A stretch of 64,000 nt of DNA from Cupriavidus yeoncheonensis (GTDB lineage Bacteria > Pseudomonadota > Gammaproteobacteria > Burkholderiales > Burkholderiaceae). The notes beneath the pieces were generated by a model. It made no database searches. It was not told where the DNA came from and saw only the letters and a program-made list of their open reading frames with translations. Each line of letters begins with the position of its first letter. Position 1 is the stretch's first letter. The DNA is taken from NCBI RefSeq assembly GCF_905397275.1, contig NZ_CAJPUY010000011.1:1-64000 (forward strand). The letters run 5' to 3'. Both the position numbers and the translations under genes were made by a program. This document shows positions 36,915-46,059 of this stretch, in pieces.

Positions 36915-38599
36915 GAGGCCGTGTGGAAACGTCTCCCGAATCGCATCAATGCGCGTGCCCTCCGGGGCGGGGCTTGCCTTATCGAATTTTTGCCCAACCT
37001 GGTCGTCGGACGATGTCGGAACGGGTGCGAACAACGTTAGTGGGCCCCTGAGGGTGATCTTCGGCCCATTTCTTGAGCGCAAATGGGCGCTTACGCACCC
37101 ACCAGGCGCATGGCCTTCATTGTTTTCGAGAACCCGAGAATTCGAAGGACGCGCTTCAGGTTGTACGCCAGAACATGAAGGCTCATTTCCGTACCTACAT
37201 TCGGTAGCGTGCGCGTCAGGAAGTGCGTGTAGCCCATCCAATGTTTGAAGGTTCCGAAGACATGCTCGACGGTTCGCCTGCGAACCGTCATTGCATCCGG
37301 CGTCTTGTCGAGCCGGCGCTGGACAGCCTCCAGCACTTCCTCATGCTCCCATCTGGAGATGCGCCGGTACGGACTAGGCGTGCATTGAGACCGCATGGTG
37401 CACTGAGGACAAGCACTACTCCAATAGCGGCGTAGCTGTAGTCCATGCTCTTCTCTGGTGAAGCGGTATATCGCACGTTCACCGGCGGGACATTGATATT
37501 CATCGTCTCGGGCAATGTAGATGAAGTCTGCCCGAACGAATCGACCACCCACCTTCGCGCTGGACCTCGCTGGCTTGGGCAAGATGGCAGCAATGCCCGT
37601 ATCCGTGCACGCCTTGATCTCCAGCGCACTGAAGTAGCCACGATCAGCTATGGCTTTAAGCCTGGCCTTACCCATCGCATCGCGAGCGGCTCGAGCCATC
37701 GAACTGAGTTGCGCCCGATCACTGCCAATATTGGTGACCTCATGGGCGACGATCAGATGGTGCTTGGCATCCACGGCCATCTGTACGTTGTAGCCGACCA
37801 TTCCAGAGCCCTTGCCACTCGTCGCCATCGAGCGCGCATCGGGATCGGTCATCGAGATCTGTCCATCTGGCAACGTCTTGAGCTCTTCCTTTATCTGGTC
37901 AAGGCTATGCATCTGCTGGCGCAGTTGCGCGATCTTCTCGCGCAGTCGAGTTGTCTTGAGTTCTATCTCCGCTGGCTGCGTGCGATCCGCAGTCTCCAGC
38001 GCGCCCAGATACCGCTGGATGCTTTCCTCTATTTGCTGCTGGCGCTTGTCGACCTTGCCAGCAGTGAAATTGCGGTCCCGAGTGTTGACTGCCTTGAACT
38101 TGCTGCCGTCGATGGCGACCAGGGCCTGTGAGAACAACTTAAGATCGCGGCACAGAACAACGAAGCGACGGCAGACATTGCGAATGCCAGTGCTGTTATC
38201 CCGGCGAAAGTCTGCAATCGTCTTGAAGTCCGGCGCCAGTCGACCGGTAAGCCACATCAGCTCTATATTGCGTTGGCATTCGCGCTCCAGACGGCGGCTG
38301 GACTGGACCCGGTTGAGGTAGCCATAGATGTATATCTTCAACAGGACTGCAGGATGATATGAGGGGCGACCTGTAGTCGAAGGTTTGGCACCTTCGAACC
38401 CGAGCGACTCGAGATCCAACTCTTCAACAAATGCGTCGATGATCCTGGCGGGGTTGTCCTCGGCGATGAAATCATCGAGGCATTCTGGAAGCAGTGAAGC
38501 TTGCTTGCGGTCCTCTCCCTCTATGAATCGCTTCATCCGATCCCCCAGTCTGAATGCGTTGACTCAGTCTAGGTGATCGAGACGTTTTCACACAGCCTC
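36915..38599 (-). mobile_element. IS1182-type insertion sequence, complete (1685 bp)
   Basis: The terminal inverted repeats are GAGGCCGTGTGGAAACGTCTC (36915-36935, shown as GAGGCCGTGT..AACGTCTC) and, inverted, GAGGCTGTGTGAAAACG.. at 38579-38599; they differ at two positions over 21 bp. The 4-bp direct repeat GACC flanks both sides (36911-36914 and 38600-38603). One intact transposase gene is inside, transcribed leftward. All parts needed for mobility look intact. Confidence 0.93.
37091..38536 (-). CDS. IS1182-family transposase
   Basis: 481 residues, intact. N-terminal MKRFIEGEDRKQASLLPECL leads into the DUF772-like region (PSYHPAVLLKIYIYGYLNRV). Candidate DDE catalytic residues are Asp in LVAIDGSKFKAVN, Asp in KAIADRGYFSALEI and Glu in RTVEHVFGTFKHWMG. 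A coiled coil (about 160-215) and a Cys-rich zinc-like patch (CPQCTMRSQC) are also present. It starts 43 bp inside the right inverted repeat and ends about 155 bp before the left one. Confidence 0.95.
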   Translation of the reverse strand: MKRFIEGEDRKQASLLPECLDDFIAEDNPARIIDAFVEELDLESLGFEGAKPSTTGRPSYHPAVLLKIYIYGYLNRVQSSRRLERECQRNIELMWLTGRLAPDFKTIADFRRDNSTGIRNVCRRFVVLCRDLKLFSQALVAIDGSKFKAVNTRDRNFTAGKVDKRQQQIEESIQRYLGALETADRTQPAEIELKTTRLREKIAQLRQQMHSLDQIKEELKTLPDGQISMTDPDARSMATSGKGSGMVGYNVQMAVDAKHHLIVAHEVTNIGSDRAQLSSMARAARDAMGKARLKAIADRGYFSALEIKACTDTGIAAILPKPARSSAKVGGRFVRADFIYIARDDEYQCPAGERAIYRFTREEHGLQLRRYWSSACPQCTMRSQCTPSPYRRISRWEHEEVLEAVQRRLDKTPDAMTVRRRTVEHVFGTFKHWMGYTHFLTRTLPNVGTEMSLHVLAYNLKRVLRILGFSKTMKAMRLVGA

Positions 38600-38903
38600 G
38601 ACCCATCTACGATGAATGGAATCGAGTTCGGCATCGACTGGAAGCTCAAGGAAAAATGGAGCAACCGAGCGTTAGATGTTAAGGATACGCAGGCGCAAAA
38701 CGAACTGCTGGCTGAAATTCTGCAGGCGATGCCAGTGAGCCTCGAGTCGCAGGAATAACACGAAAGGCCAGCGCGGCTAGGACACCGACTCGCACGGGGA
38801 ATTCATCGTTCCCAACGACTGCTATCGGGCACGCTTCCATTTGACCGCTTCTGGCCGAACACGGCCGCAGGACCCTTTCAGGACTGACTTGTTCTTGATT
38901 AAG

Positions 38904-40463
38904 TTAGCGGTTACGAAACGCGGTTCCTGCGCTGGCCACAGAGACCCGGTTGCGTCCATTCTTCTTGGACTGGTACAACGCCTGGTCGGCGCGGGCGAGC
39001 GCAGCATCCATGCCGTCGTTCGCGGCGAGTTCGTCCGACGTAATCTGGGCGACTCCGACGCTGGTGGTGATCGCGATGGTCTGGCCTTTGAACTTCACCG
39101 GTTCGGCGGCAATGCTGGCGCGAATACGCTCGGCCGTCTCCATGGCCCCCTCCAGGGAAGTATGCGCCAGGGCGGCGACGAATTCCTCGCCGCCGAAGCG
39201 GGCGGCGATGTCCCCTTCACGCAGGGAGCTCCGCAGCAGGTGAGCCACGTGCCGGAGTACGGCATCGCCGCCATCATGTCCGTAGGTGTCGTTGACCCGC
39301 TTGAAGAAGTCCAGGTCGAAGGACATCACGCACAGGGCTTGTCCATGGCGCAGCGCCTGGCTGCGCGCGACCCGGGCCCACTCGTCGAAGCGGCGACGGT
39401 TCGCCAGGTCGGTCAAGGGATCGTGCAGGGCCTGCCGGGACAGGTGTTCGCGTTGCAGGAACTTGTCGTTCGCATAGTGCAGCAGCATCCACTGCAGGAT
39501 GGCCATGGCGAGAAACGCGCCGGCGCCCAGCCACGTGCGCAGACGCCAGCCATGCAGGAAGGCCTTGTCGGATGCGGCCACCACCAGCACCCATTTGCCC
39601 TGGTTGATGTTCAGGAACACACCGTGCCGGCGCGCGCCGTCGATGAGCGAGACGAAGCGGTGTGCCCGCAACGCTGTATCGCCGGCCAGGACCATCTGAC
39701 TTGCGATGGACGCGTCCGCATGACCGGGAAGGGGCGCGTACCCACCCATCCGGGCTAGCACGTGACCGCTGTCTCGGTCGACCACGGTCACGACACCTCC
39801 GGCGCCGAGGTCAAAGCCCCGTATCCCGATTTGCAGGTACTGCCGTTCCAGGGTGGCATTGGCGAGATAGCCAATGACGCCGCCGAGGTAGCGGCCCTCT
39901 GCGTCGTACACGGCGCGATAGGTGAGGAAGCCTCGGGAATCCGAACGGCTGCCATTGCCACGCCAGAAAAAAAGCCCCTCGTTCACGCCCGGCTGGCGAA
40001 GGTCCCTGGACACGGGGCTATCCCGAAAGCTGTCGAGCGAGAGTGTGGTGCCATCCAGAGCCTCGTCGATCGGGAAGTCACCGCTCCTGGCGATGATGTC
40101 GCCTTCTGCGTTGGTGATGAGCAGTGCGTCCAGCCAGCCACGGGTCAGTTCCTGCGCGAGGAACGGCTCGGTGTTGGCAAGGGGGACGTTTTGGTTAAGC
40201 AGCACCGCGTCGCCAACCACACGCAACTGATAGCGCATGGCCTGGAATCTGGCATCGAATTGCTCCGCCCTCAGCAAGGCGGTGTTGCGCAGGATGCGTA
40301 CGGTGTCACCCTCGATCCGCGCCCGGTCAAACGACAGGTAGGCACCGATGGATGCCGCCTGGACGAGCAGGAAAAGCAACACGAGACCGCGTCGGACATT
40401 CAGGCTCAGGTGACGCTGGCCGTACTCGATAGCCCGGCTCAGCGCCATATTCGCTGCAGCCAT
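38904..40463 (-). CDS. Diguanylate cyclase with periplasmic Cache sensor
   Basis: 519 residues. Two helices (about 27-45 and 290-312) bracket a periplasmic double-Cache/PDC sensor region. A GGDEF domain then runs from HDPLTDLANRRRFDEWARV to LYQSKKNGRNRVSV with an active-site GGEEF and the Mg-binding FDLDFFKRVNDTYGHDGGD. It should make c-di-GMP. RxxD, the usual inhibitory site, is not seen five residues before GGEEF (the residues there are EGDIAARF). ATG 40463 is preferred over 40469 because AGGAG is 1 nt from the latter and 7 nt from the former. It could supply c-di-GMP to the PilZ synthase 24 kb away, but no link is shown. Confidence 0.93.
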   Translation of the reverse strand: MAAANMALSRAIEYGQRHLSLNVRRGLVLLFLLVQAASIGAYLSFDRARIEGDTVRILRNTALLRAEQFDARFQAMRYQLRVVGDAVLLNQNVPLANTEPFLAQELTRGWLDALLITNAEGDIIARSGDFPIDEALDGTTLSLDSFRDSPVSRDLRQPGVNEGLFFWRGNGSRSDSRGFLTYRAVYDAEGRYLGGVIGYLANATLERQYLQIGIRGFDLGAGGVVTVVDRDSGHVLARMGGYAPLPGHADASIASQMVLAGDTALRAHRFVSLIDGARRHGVFLNINQGKWVLVVAASDKAFLHGWRLRTWLGAGAFLAMAILQWMLLHYANDKFLQREHLSRQALHDPLTDLANRRRFDEWARVARSQALRHGQALCVMSFDLDFFKRVNDTYGHDGGDAVLRHVAHLLRSSLREGDIAARFGGEEFVAALAHTSLEGAMETAERIRASIAAEPVKFKGQTIAITTSVGVAQITSDELAANDGMDAALARADQALYQSKKNGRNRVSVASAGTAFRNR

Positions 40464-40843
40464 TGTCATGCTCCTGTGGTCTCAGAGGATTCCTGAGACG
40501 GACTTGGTGGAAAACCCAAGGTACAGCTTGCGGGCAAATCGATCTTCACTTGTCGTGCCAAGGCCATTGCCTTCGATGACAGTGGTAGTTCCGAGCCTGC
40601 ACAAAGCCGCGCAGGATCAACACTGGTCTACTCGGGCCGACGCCTCCGTCTCGCCACCTCCGTTGCAATGGCGGCCCTTGCAGCACTTGAACCGCTGGCA
40701 GCAAGCATCCATGCCGCACATCTCGATTCCATGCGGATGGAGAAGAAGCCTCTGCGGCAGTTCGCACACGGAGCGGTTCTCCGGTTGGACGCATCGCGTT
40801 CCGGACGAGCCATTGACTTCGCGGGGCAAGCGACGCGGTTGCG
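40464..40843. other. 380-bp intergenic region
   Basis: Between the diguanylate cyclase start and the MaoC stop. Open frames exist on both strands but none has a ribosome-binding site, protein-like composition or recognisable similarity. No clear promoter or terminator was found. Confidence 0.5.
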
Positions 40844-41284
40844 CTATCGCATGCGCGGCTTTGCCGATGTCGGCATGACCAGCGCATCTCCATCGACGAC
40901 GATCCTGTCCTGGACCTTGCCGACCGTGCTGAGTGCGACGCGCTGTTTCTCCGGATGAAGGCCCGTGACCGTGACGGTGACCTGCACGGTTTCGCCGGGC
41001 CTCACCGGCGCCTTGAAGCGTACGTTCTGGCTCAGGTAGATCGTGCCCGGGCCGGGCAGGCGATTGGCCAGCGCCGCCGAGATTACGCTTGCGGTCAGCA
41101 TGCCGTGGGCAATGCGTCCGCCAAAGGGGGTTGTCTTCGCAAAATCCTCGTCGAGGTGTACGGCGTTGGTATCGCCGGAGGCGGCGGCAAACAGTTCGAT
41201 GTCGGCTTCCGTGATGGTCTTGGCAAAGCTCGCGGTCATGCCGAGCTGCAGATCCTCGTAGTCATAGCCGTTCAATGCGTTCAC
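40844..41284 (-). CDS. MaoC-type (R)-specific enoyl-CoA hydratase-like protein
   Basis: 146 residues, hot-dog fold. The hydratase-2 motif appears as FAAASGDTNAVHLDEDFAKT (Asp and His catalytic dyad in GDTNAVH), followed by PFGGRIAHGMLTASVISAAL. It is the size of PhaJ-type hydratases, which make (R)-3-hydroxyacyl-CoA for polyhydroxyalkanoate synthesis, or feed other acyl-CoA pathways. The start is a GTG at 41284 with AGGGAA upstream. Last gene of the long leftward array, separated from the kinase gene by 207 bp. Confidence 0.9.
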   Translation of the reverse strand: MNALNGYDYEDLQLGMTASFAKTITEADIELFAAASGDTNAVHLDEDFAKTTPFGGRIAHGMLTASVISAALANRLPGPGTIYLSQNVRFKAPVRPGETVQVTVTVTGLHPEKQRVALSTVGKVQDRIVVDGDALVMPTSAKPRMR

Positions 41285-41491
41285 GATGTTTTCCCTGGTC
41301 CATCCTTCAGCGAATCCTCAAGCCCCACGCTTGCGACGCACAGCTACTTTGCATGCCGTCACAGGCTGACCTCGCCAGTATCTGGCGTCCCCGGCTTCCA
41401 TGCTTGGCCCGCTGGGACATGCGCTTGCCAATCTGCGACAGGGTGATGATCGGGTTATCGGCCCTGGCAGGCGCCAGAACCCCCAACGAAT

Positions 41492-42556
41492 TCATCCCCT
41501 CACCCGTTCCGCCTGTTCCCAGGCCAATTCAGCCACCCGTGCAAAGCGCTCGCCCATGGCATGCGCCTCGGCACTGGAAGCCGTACCGCGTGCAGCGCGC
41601 CCCTTGACCCCATGCAGGATCGCCGCGAAGCGGAACATATTGAAGGCGATGTAGAAGTCCAGGTCACCGATGCCGTTACGCCCGGTGCGGCGGCAATACG
41701 CCTGCACGTACGCCGCCTCATCCGGCAATCCCTGCGCCGCCAGGTCGCGCCCTGCGATGCCGCCCAGGATATCGGGCGGCATGCGGAACATCATGGCGTG
41801 GTAGGCAAAGTCGGCAAGCGGATCGCCCAGTGTCGACAGCTCCCAATCCAGCACGGCCAGTACGCGTGGCTCGGTGGGATGGAAGATCAGGTTGTCGGCC
41901 CGGAAGTCGCCGTGGGTGATGGCAACGTCGTCGGTGGCGGGCAGGTGCCGCGGCAGCCAGTCGACCAGCCGGTCCATCGCCGGATGCCGGCCGGCCAGTT
42001 CGTCGTTCAGGTACTGCCCCGACCAGCGCGCCACCTGGCGCGCGACATAGCCGCCCGCCTTGCCGTAGTCACCGAGCCCGACGGCCTTCGGGTCGATCGT
42101 ATGCAGCCTGGCCAGCGTCGCGTTCATCGCATCCATGTACGCGGCGCGCTCGTCGCGCGGCACATCGGCGAAGCCCGCATCCCAGAAGATCCGGCCTTCG
42201 ACCAGGTCCATCACGAAGAACCAGCTGCCGATCACCGCATCGTCGGTGCAGAGTCCGTGGATGCGGGGCACCGGAAAGCCCGCCTGTCCCAGCGCCGCCA
42301 TCACGCGCGCTTCCCGTTCCACCGCGTGCGCGCCCTTTAGCAGTTCGCCGGGCGGCTTGCGCCGCAGCACATAGCTGTGCCCCGGCGTGCGCAGGCGGTA
42401 GGTGGGGTTGGATTGCCCGCCCTTGAACTGGTCGACCGTCAGCGGCCCGGCATAGCCCTCGACGTTCTGCGCCATCCAGCGCTCCAGCGCCGCCTGGTCG
42501 AAGCGGTGCTGTTCGCGCACCGGCACCGTGCCGGCGAAGTCGTGCGCGTCAGCCAT
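41492..42556 (-). CDS. APH-type phosphotransferase (acyl-CoA dehydrogenase-linked)
   Basis: 354 residues of the aminoglycoside phosphotransferase/choline-kinase fold. It has SYVLRRKPPGELLKGAHAVE, the Brenner motif HGDFRADNLIF and the metal-binding LDWELSTLGDPLADFAYH. This branch resembles the kinase domain joined to an acyl-CoA dehydrogenase in ACAD10/11, which phosphorylates 4-hydroxy fatty acyl groups. Here the dehydrogenase is the adjacent gene, overlapping by 8 bp, so the two probably act together. That role follows from the ACAD10/11 family and is inferred. Confidence 0.9.
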   Translation of the reverse strand: MADAHDFAGTVPVREQHRFDQAALERWMAQNVEGYAGPLTVDQFKGGQSNPTYRLRTPGHSYVLRRKPPGELLKGAHAVEREARVMAALGQAGFPVPRIHGLCTDDAVIGSWFFVMDLVEGRIFWDAGFADVPRDERAAYMDAMNATLARLHTIDPKAVGLGDYGKAGGYVARQVARWSGQYLNDELAGRHPAMDRLVDWLPRHLPATDDVAITHGDFRADNLIFHPTEPRVLAVLDWELSTLGDPLADFAYHAMMFRMPPDILGGIAGRDLAAQGLPDEAAYVQAYCRRTGRNGIGDLDFYIAFNMFRFAAILHGVKGRAARGTASSAEAHAMGERFARVAELAWEQAERVRG

Positions 42557-43745
42557 GGCTCGCCTCGCCGCTCAGGGCCGTGCGCTTGATCATCTTCGCC
42601 AGCGACCACTTGTGGACTTCGGTGGGGCCGTCATAGATGCGGAAGGCGCGCACTTCGCGGAACACCTGCTCGACGATCGAATCGCGAGACACGCCCGATC
42701 CGCCCATGACCTGCACGCAGCGGTCCGCGACGCGGTAGACCGCCTCGGACACCGCCACCTTGGCCATCGAACTTTCAGTGGTGCCGAGCACGCCGCCATC
42801 GAGCACGCCGGCGCACCAGTCGATCATCAGCGCCGCCTGCTGCAGGTCGATCAGGTTCTCGGCCAGCATGAAGCCCACGCCTTCATGGTCGATCAGCAGC
42901 TTGCCGAACGCCTTGCGCCGGGTCGCGTAGTCCGTGGCGATCTCGTGCGCGCGCGTGGCGCAACCATGCCAGCGCATGCAGTGCGACAACCGCGCCGGCG
43001 ACAGCCGTACCTGCGCATAACGGAAGCCTTCGTTGACCTCGCCGAGCACCTGGCTGGCCGGCACGCGCAGATTGTCGATGACGATCAGCGCATGGCCGCC
43101 CGGCATCGAATTGTCGATGGTGTCCAGCACGCGTTCGATGCGGATGGCGGGATCCGGCAAGTCCACCAGGAACATGGTCGACTGGACCTTGTCGTCGCCG
43201 CCCGTGCGCGCCATCACGATGCCGACCGAGGCGCCTTGCGCGCCGGTGATGAACATCTTGCGGCCGTTGATGACCCAGTGGTCGCCCTGCTGCACGGCAA
43301 TGGTCTGCAGCATGGACGGATCGGAGCCCGCGCCGCCGTCTTCGGCCGGCTCGGTCATGAAGAAGGCCGAGCGCGCCTCGCCGCTCACGAGCTTGTCGAG
43401 GAAGCGCCGCTTCTGTTCCGGCGTGCCGACCTTGCCGAGCAGGTACATATTGCCCTCGTCCGGCGCCATCGTATTGACGGCCACGGGGCCCAGCGGCGAC
43501 AGCGCGGAGCGCTTGAGCACCGCGGCCGTCTCGAGCTGCGTCAGGTGGCTGCCGTCGGGCAGGATGTGCGGCGTCATGACGCCGGCTTCGCGGGCTTTGG
43601 CGCGCAGCTCGTGTACCAGGTCCTCGGTCGGACCGTGGCCGGCGTTGCGGGGATCGCGCTCGTAGGGCGCGACAACGTCGCGCACGAAGGCCTCGACACG
43701 GTCGGCGATGGCCTTGCTGCGCTCGGTGGGACAGGGAGTGAACAT
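42549..43745 (-). CDS. Acyl-CoA dehydrogenase
   Basis: 398 residues. FAD-dependent acyl-CoA dehydrogenase fold with the flavin-binding segment FFMTEPAEDGGAGSDPSMLQ, then YATRRKAFGKLLIDHEGVGF and the C-terminal QVMGGSGVSRDSIVEQVFRE. A Glu base would lie in the C-terminal half; I did not place it. It matches ACAD11-like enzymes. It overlaps the kinase start by 8 bp and starts 12 bp after the SDR stop. ATG 43745 is chosen over an upstream TTG for the GAGG 9 nt away. Confidence 0.92.
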   Translation of the reverse strand: MFTPCPTERSKAIADRVEAFVRDVVAPYERDPRNAGHGPTEDLVHELRAKAREAGVMTPHILPDGSHLTQLETAAVLKRSALSPLGPVAVNTMAPDEGNMYLLGKVGTPEQKRRFLDKLVSGEARSAFFMTEPAEDGGAGSDPSMLQTIAVQQGDHWVINGRKMFITGAQGASVGIVMARTGGDDKVQSTMFLVDLPDPAIRIERVLDTIDNSMPGGHALIVIDNLRVPASQVLGEVNEGFRYAQVRLSPARLSHCMRWHGCATRAHEIATDYATRRKAFGKLLIDHEGVGFMLAENLIDLQQAALMIDWCAGVLDGGVLGTTESSMAKVAVSEAVYRVADRCVQVMGGSGVSRDSIVEQVFREVRAFRIYDGPTEVHKWSLAKMIKRTALSGEASHG

Positions 43746-43756
43746 GGAAGCTTGCC

Positions 43757-44548
43757 TCAAAGCGAGTTGATGGAATGGCCGCCGTCGACGGGCAGCACCG
43801 TGCCGGTCATGAAGTCGGAGGCGTCGGAGGCCAGCAGCAGCAGCGCGCCGTCGAGCTGGCGCGGCTGCCCGAGCCGGCGCTGGGGGATGCGCCGGATCAG
43901 CGCCTGTCCGCTTTCCGTCTCAAAGAAGCTGCGGTTGATCTCGGTCTCGAAGTAGCCCGGCGCGAGCGCATTGACACGGATGCCATGGCGCGCCCACTCC
44001 AGCGCCAGCGAGCGCGTGAGGTGGATCAGCCCCGCCTTGGCGGCGGTGTACGCCGGCACCTGCTGCGCCACGCGCAGGCCGAGGATCGAGGCGATGTTGA
44101 TGATGCTGCCGCCCGTTTCGGTGTCGCGCATCATGCGGGCGGCGCGCTGGGCGACGCGCCAGGCGCCGTTCAGGTTGGTGTCGATGACGCTTTGCCACTG
44201 CGCCTCGTCCACCTCCATGGCCGCGCCCGTGGTGGCGATGCCGGCGCTGTTGACGACGATCTGCACTGGCCCGAGCTCGCGCCGCGCGCCCTCGAATGCC
44301 GCATCGACCCAGGTGGGATCCCTCACGTCGAGCGCGACCACGCACCCCTGTCCGCCCTGCTTGCGCAGTTCGGCCAGCAGCGCCTCGCCTTCGCCCACGC
44401 GCCGTCCGGCCAATGCCACCTTGCAGCCCGCGCGCGACAGGGTCTTCGCGAAATGCAGGCCAAGCCCGCTGAAGGCGCCGGTGACCATTGCCACCTTGCC
44501 CTCCAGGTCGGCAAACGGTTCCAGGCCGCGCCCATCGTGCTGCTTCAT
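43757..44548 (-). CDS. Short-chain dehydrogenase/reductase
   Basis: 263 residues of a classical SDR. The Rossmann motif is VTGAFSGLGLHFAKTLSRAG, the NAG motif is VNSAGIATTGAAM, the catalytic Ser is in IINIASILGLRVA, and YTAAK holds the catalytic Tyr and Lys. It is NAD(P)-dependent and probably acts on a 3-hydroxyacyl or similar substrate given the neighbours. ATG 44548 is favoured over ATG 44554 because of spacing from AGGAG. It starts 44 bp after pntB. Confidence 0.92.
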   Translation of the reverse strand: MKQHDGRGLEPFADLEGKVAMVTGAFSGLGLHFAKTLSRAGCKVALAGRRVGEGEALLAELRKQGGQGCVVALDVRDPTWVDAAFEGARRELGPVQIVVNSAGIATTGAAMEVDEAQWQSVIDTNLNGAWRVAQRAARMMRDTETGGSIINIASILGLRVAQQVPAYTAAKAGLIHLTRSLALEWARHGIRVNALAPGYFETEINRSFFETESGQALIRRIPQRRLGQPRQLDGALLLLASDASDFMTGTVLPVDGGHSINSL

Positions 44549-44592
44549 TGCCATGTCTCCTGTGTGCTGTGATATCCGCGTGGCGGCTCCGC

Positions 44593-46059
44593 TTACGCGG
44601 CCTTGACCATGTCCTCGACTACCTTCTTGGCGTCGCCGAACACCATCATGGTCTTGTCCATGTAGAACAGTTCGTTGTCCAGCCCGGCGTAGCCGGCGGC
44701 CATCGAACGCTTGTTGACGATGATGGTCTTGGCCTTGTAGGCCTCCAGGATCGGCATGCCCGCGATCGGCGACTTCGGGTCGGTCTTGGCCGATGGATTC
44801 ACCACGTCGTTGGCGCCGAGCACCAGCACCACGTCGGCCTGGCCGAACTCGCTGTTGATGTCTTCCATCTCGAAGACCTGGTCGTAGGGCACCTCGGCCT
44901 CGGCCAGCAGCACGTTCATGTGGCCCGGCATGCGGCCCGCCACCGGGTGGATCGCATACTTCACGGTCACGCCCTTCTCGGTCAGCTTCTCGGTCAGTTC
45001 CTTCAGTGCGTGCTGGGCACGCGCCACGGCCAGGCCGTAGCCGGGCACGATGATGACGGTCTCGGCATTGCCCATCAGGAAGGAGGCATCGTCGGCCGAA
45101 CCCGACTTCACATTGCGCTGGGCCTGCGAGCCGGCCGCGCCTGCCGCCGTCGCTTCGCTGCCGAAGCCGCCCAGGATCACGTTGAAGAACGAGCGGTTCA
45201 TCGCCTTGCACATGATGTACGAGAGGATGGCACCGGACGAACCCACCAGCGAGCCTGCGATGATCAGCATCGGGTTGTTCAGCGAGAAGCCGATGCCCGC
45301 CGCCGCCCAGCCCGAATACGAGTTCAGCATCGACACCACCACCGGCATGTCGGCACCGCCGATCGGGATGATGATCAGCACGCCGAGCACGAAGGCAATG
45401 GCCAGCATCACCAGGAACGGCATCCAGTCCTGCGTCATGAAGAACGCAATGCCGAAGCCGACCATCGCGACCGCCAGCGCCAGGTTCAGCATGTGCTGGC
45501 CGGGGAAGACCACCGGTGCGCCCTGGAACAGGCGGAACTTGTAGCGCCCGGCCAGCTTGCCGAACGCGATCACCGAACCGGAGAACGTGATGGCACCGAC
45601 GAAGCAGCCGATGAACAGCTCGATGCGGTTGCCCAGCGGGATCTCATGCGAGCCCGCCGCTGCGATGCCAAAGGCCGCTGGCTCCGCCACGGCCGCCACG
45701 GCGATGCAAACCGCGGCCAGGCCGATCAGCGAGTGCATCGCCGCCACCAGCTCCGGCATCTTGGTCATCTCGACCTTCTTCGCCACATAGGCGCCGATAC
45801 CACCGCCGACGACCAGTCCCGCGAGAATCAGTGCCAGGCCCGAACCTGCGCCCGCGCCGCCGCCGGCAGCGAGGAACTCGCTCTTGAGCTTGGCAATCAG
45901 CGCCACCGTGGTAAGCGCCGCCAGCGCCATGCCGATCATGCCGAAGGCATTGCCCTTGCGGGCCGAAGCCGGGTGTGACAAGCCCTTCAGCGCCTGGATG
46001 AAGCAGACCGACGCACCCAGGTAGAACAGCGTCACCATATTCATGGACAGGGCATTCAT
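44593..46059 (-). CDS. pntB: NAD(P) transhydrogenase subunit beta
   Basis: 488 residues. Nine or so membrane helices fill the N-terminal half (to about residue 290). The soluble NADP(H)-binding domain III follows with VIIVPGYGLAVARAQHALKE, the segment HPVAGRMPGHMNVLLAEAEV and the C-terminal YAGLDNELFYMDKTMMVFGD. It is the proton-pumping transhydrogenase that uses the membrane potential to make NADPH from NADH. Overlaps pntAB by 4 bp (ATGA). Confidence 0.96.
   Translation of the reverse strand: MNALSMNMVTLFYLGASVCFIQALKGLSHPASARKGNAFGMIGMALAALTTVALIAKLKSEFLAAGGGAGAGSGLALILAGLVVGGGIGAYVAKKVEMTKMPELVAAMHSLIGLAAVCIAVAAVAEPAAFGIAAAGSHEIPLGNRIELFIGCFVGAITFSGSVIAFGKLAGRYKFRLFQGAPVVFPGQHMLNLALAVAMVGFGIAFFMTQDWMPFLVMLAIAFVLGVLIIIPIGGADMPVVVSMLNSYSGWAAAGIGFSLNNPMLIIAGSLVGSSGAILSYIMCKAMNRSFFNVILGGFGSEATAAGAAGSQAQRNVKSGSADDASFLMGNAETVIIVPGYGLAVARAQHALKELTEKLTEKGVTVKYAIHPVAGRMPGHMNVLLAEAEVPYDQVFEMEDINSEFGQADVVLVLGANDVVNPSAKTDPKSPIAGMPILEAYKAKTIIVNKRSMAAGYAGLDNELFYMDKTMMVFGDAKKVVEDMVKAA

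Larger units (their letters stand above)
36296..38758 (+). pseudogene. Unknown 257-aa protein gene, split by an IS1182-type element
   Basis: The first exon-like part is 36296-36914: GTG start, AGGGG 5 nt upstream, 206 intact codons ending at Asp206. The second is 38604-38758. Removing the element (36915-38599) and one copy of the 4-bp target duplication restores a single open frame of 257 residues. Its N-terminal region has a hydrophobic stretch (SIMVAIGACGGFAAQLAVW), then FLVHAQTKSNESFILGESIN and FLFVTRPDRLSFLS. The end is acidic and helical (DTQAQNELLAEILQAMPVSL). No family recognised. Base composition is AT-richer than its neighbours, which suggests horizontal acquisition. The 5' part now reads on to a stop at 37051 inside the element. 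Confidence 0.85.

Noticed and set aside
37223-38321. Rightward open frames within the IS1182-type element
   Set aside because: They are opposite-strand shadows of the intact transposase gene.
38904-40463. Linking the diguanylate cyclase directly to the PilZ glycan synthase
   Set aside because: They are about 24 kb apart with no shared regulation visible. Stated only as a possibility.
41307-41495. Small leftward open frame between the kinase and MaoC genes
   Set aside because: No ribosome-binding site, no recognisable family and overlap with the kinase end. Treated as spacer.
43757-45211. Long open frame extending the SDR gene upstream
   Set aside because: The extra part is the antisense-free alternative frame of pntB (same strand, different frame) and has no protein-like motifs. 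The SDR start at 44548 has an AGGAG site.
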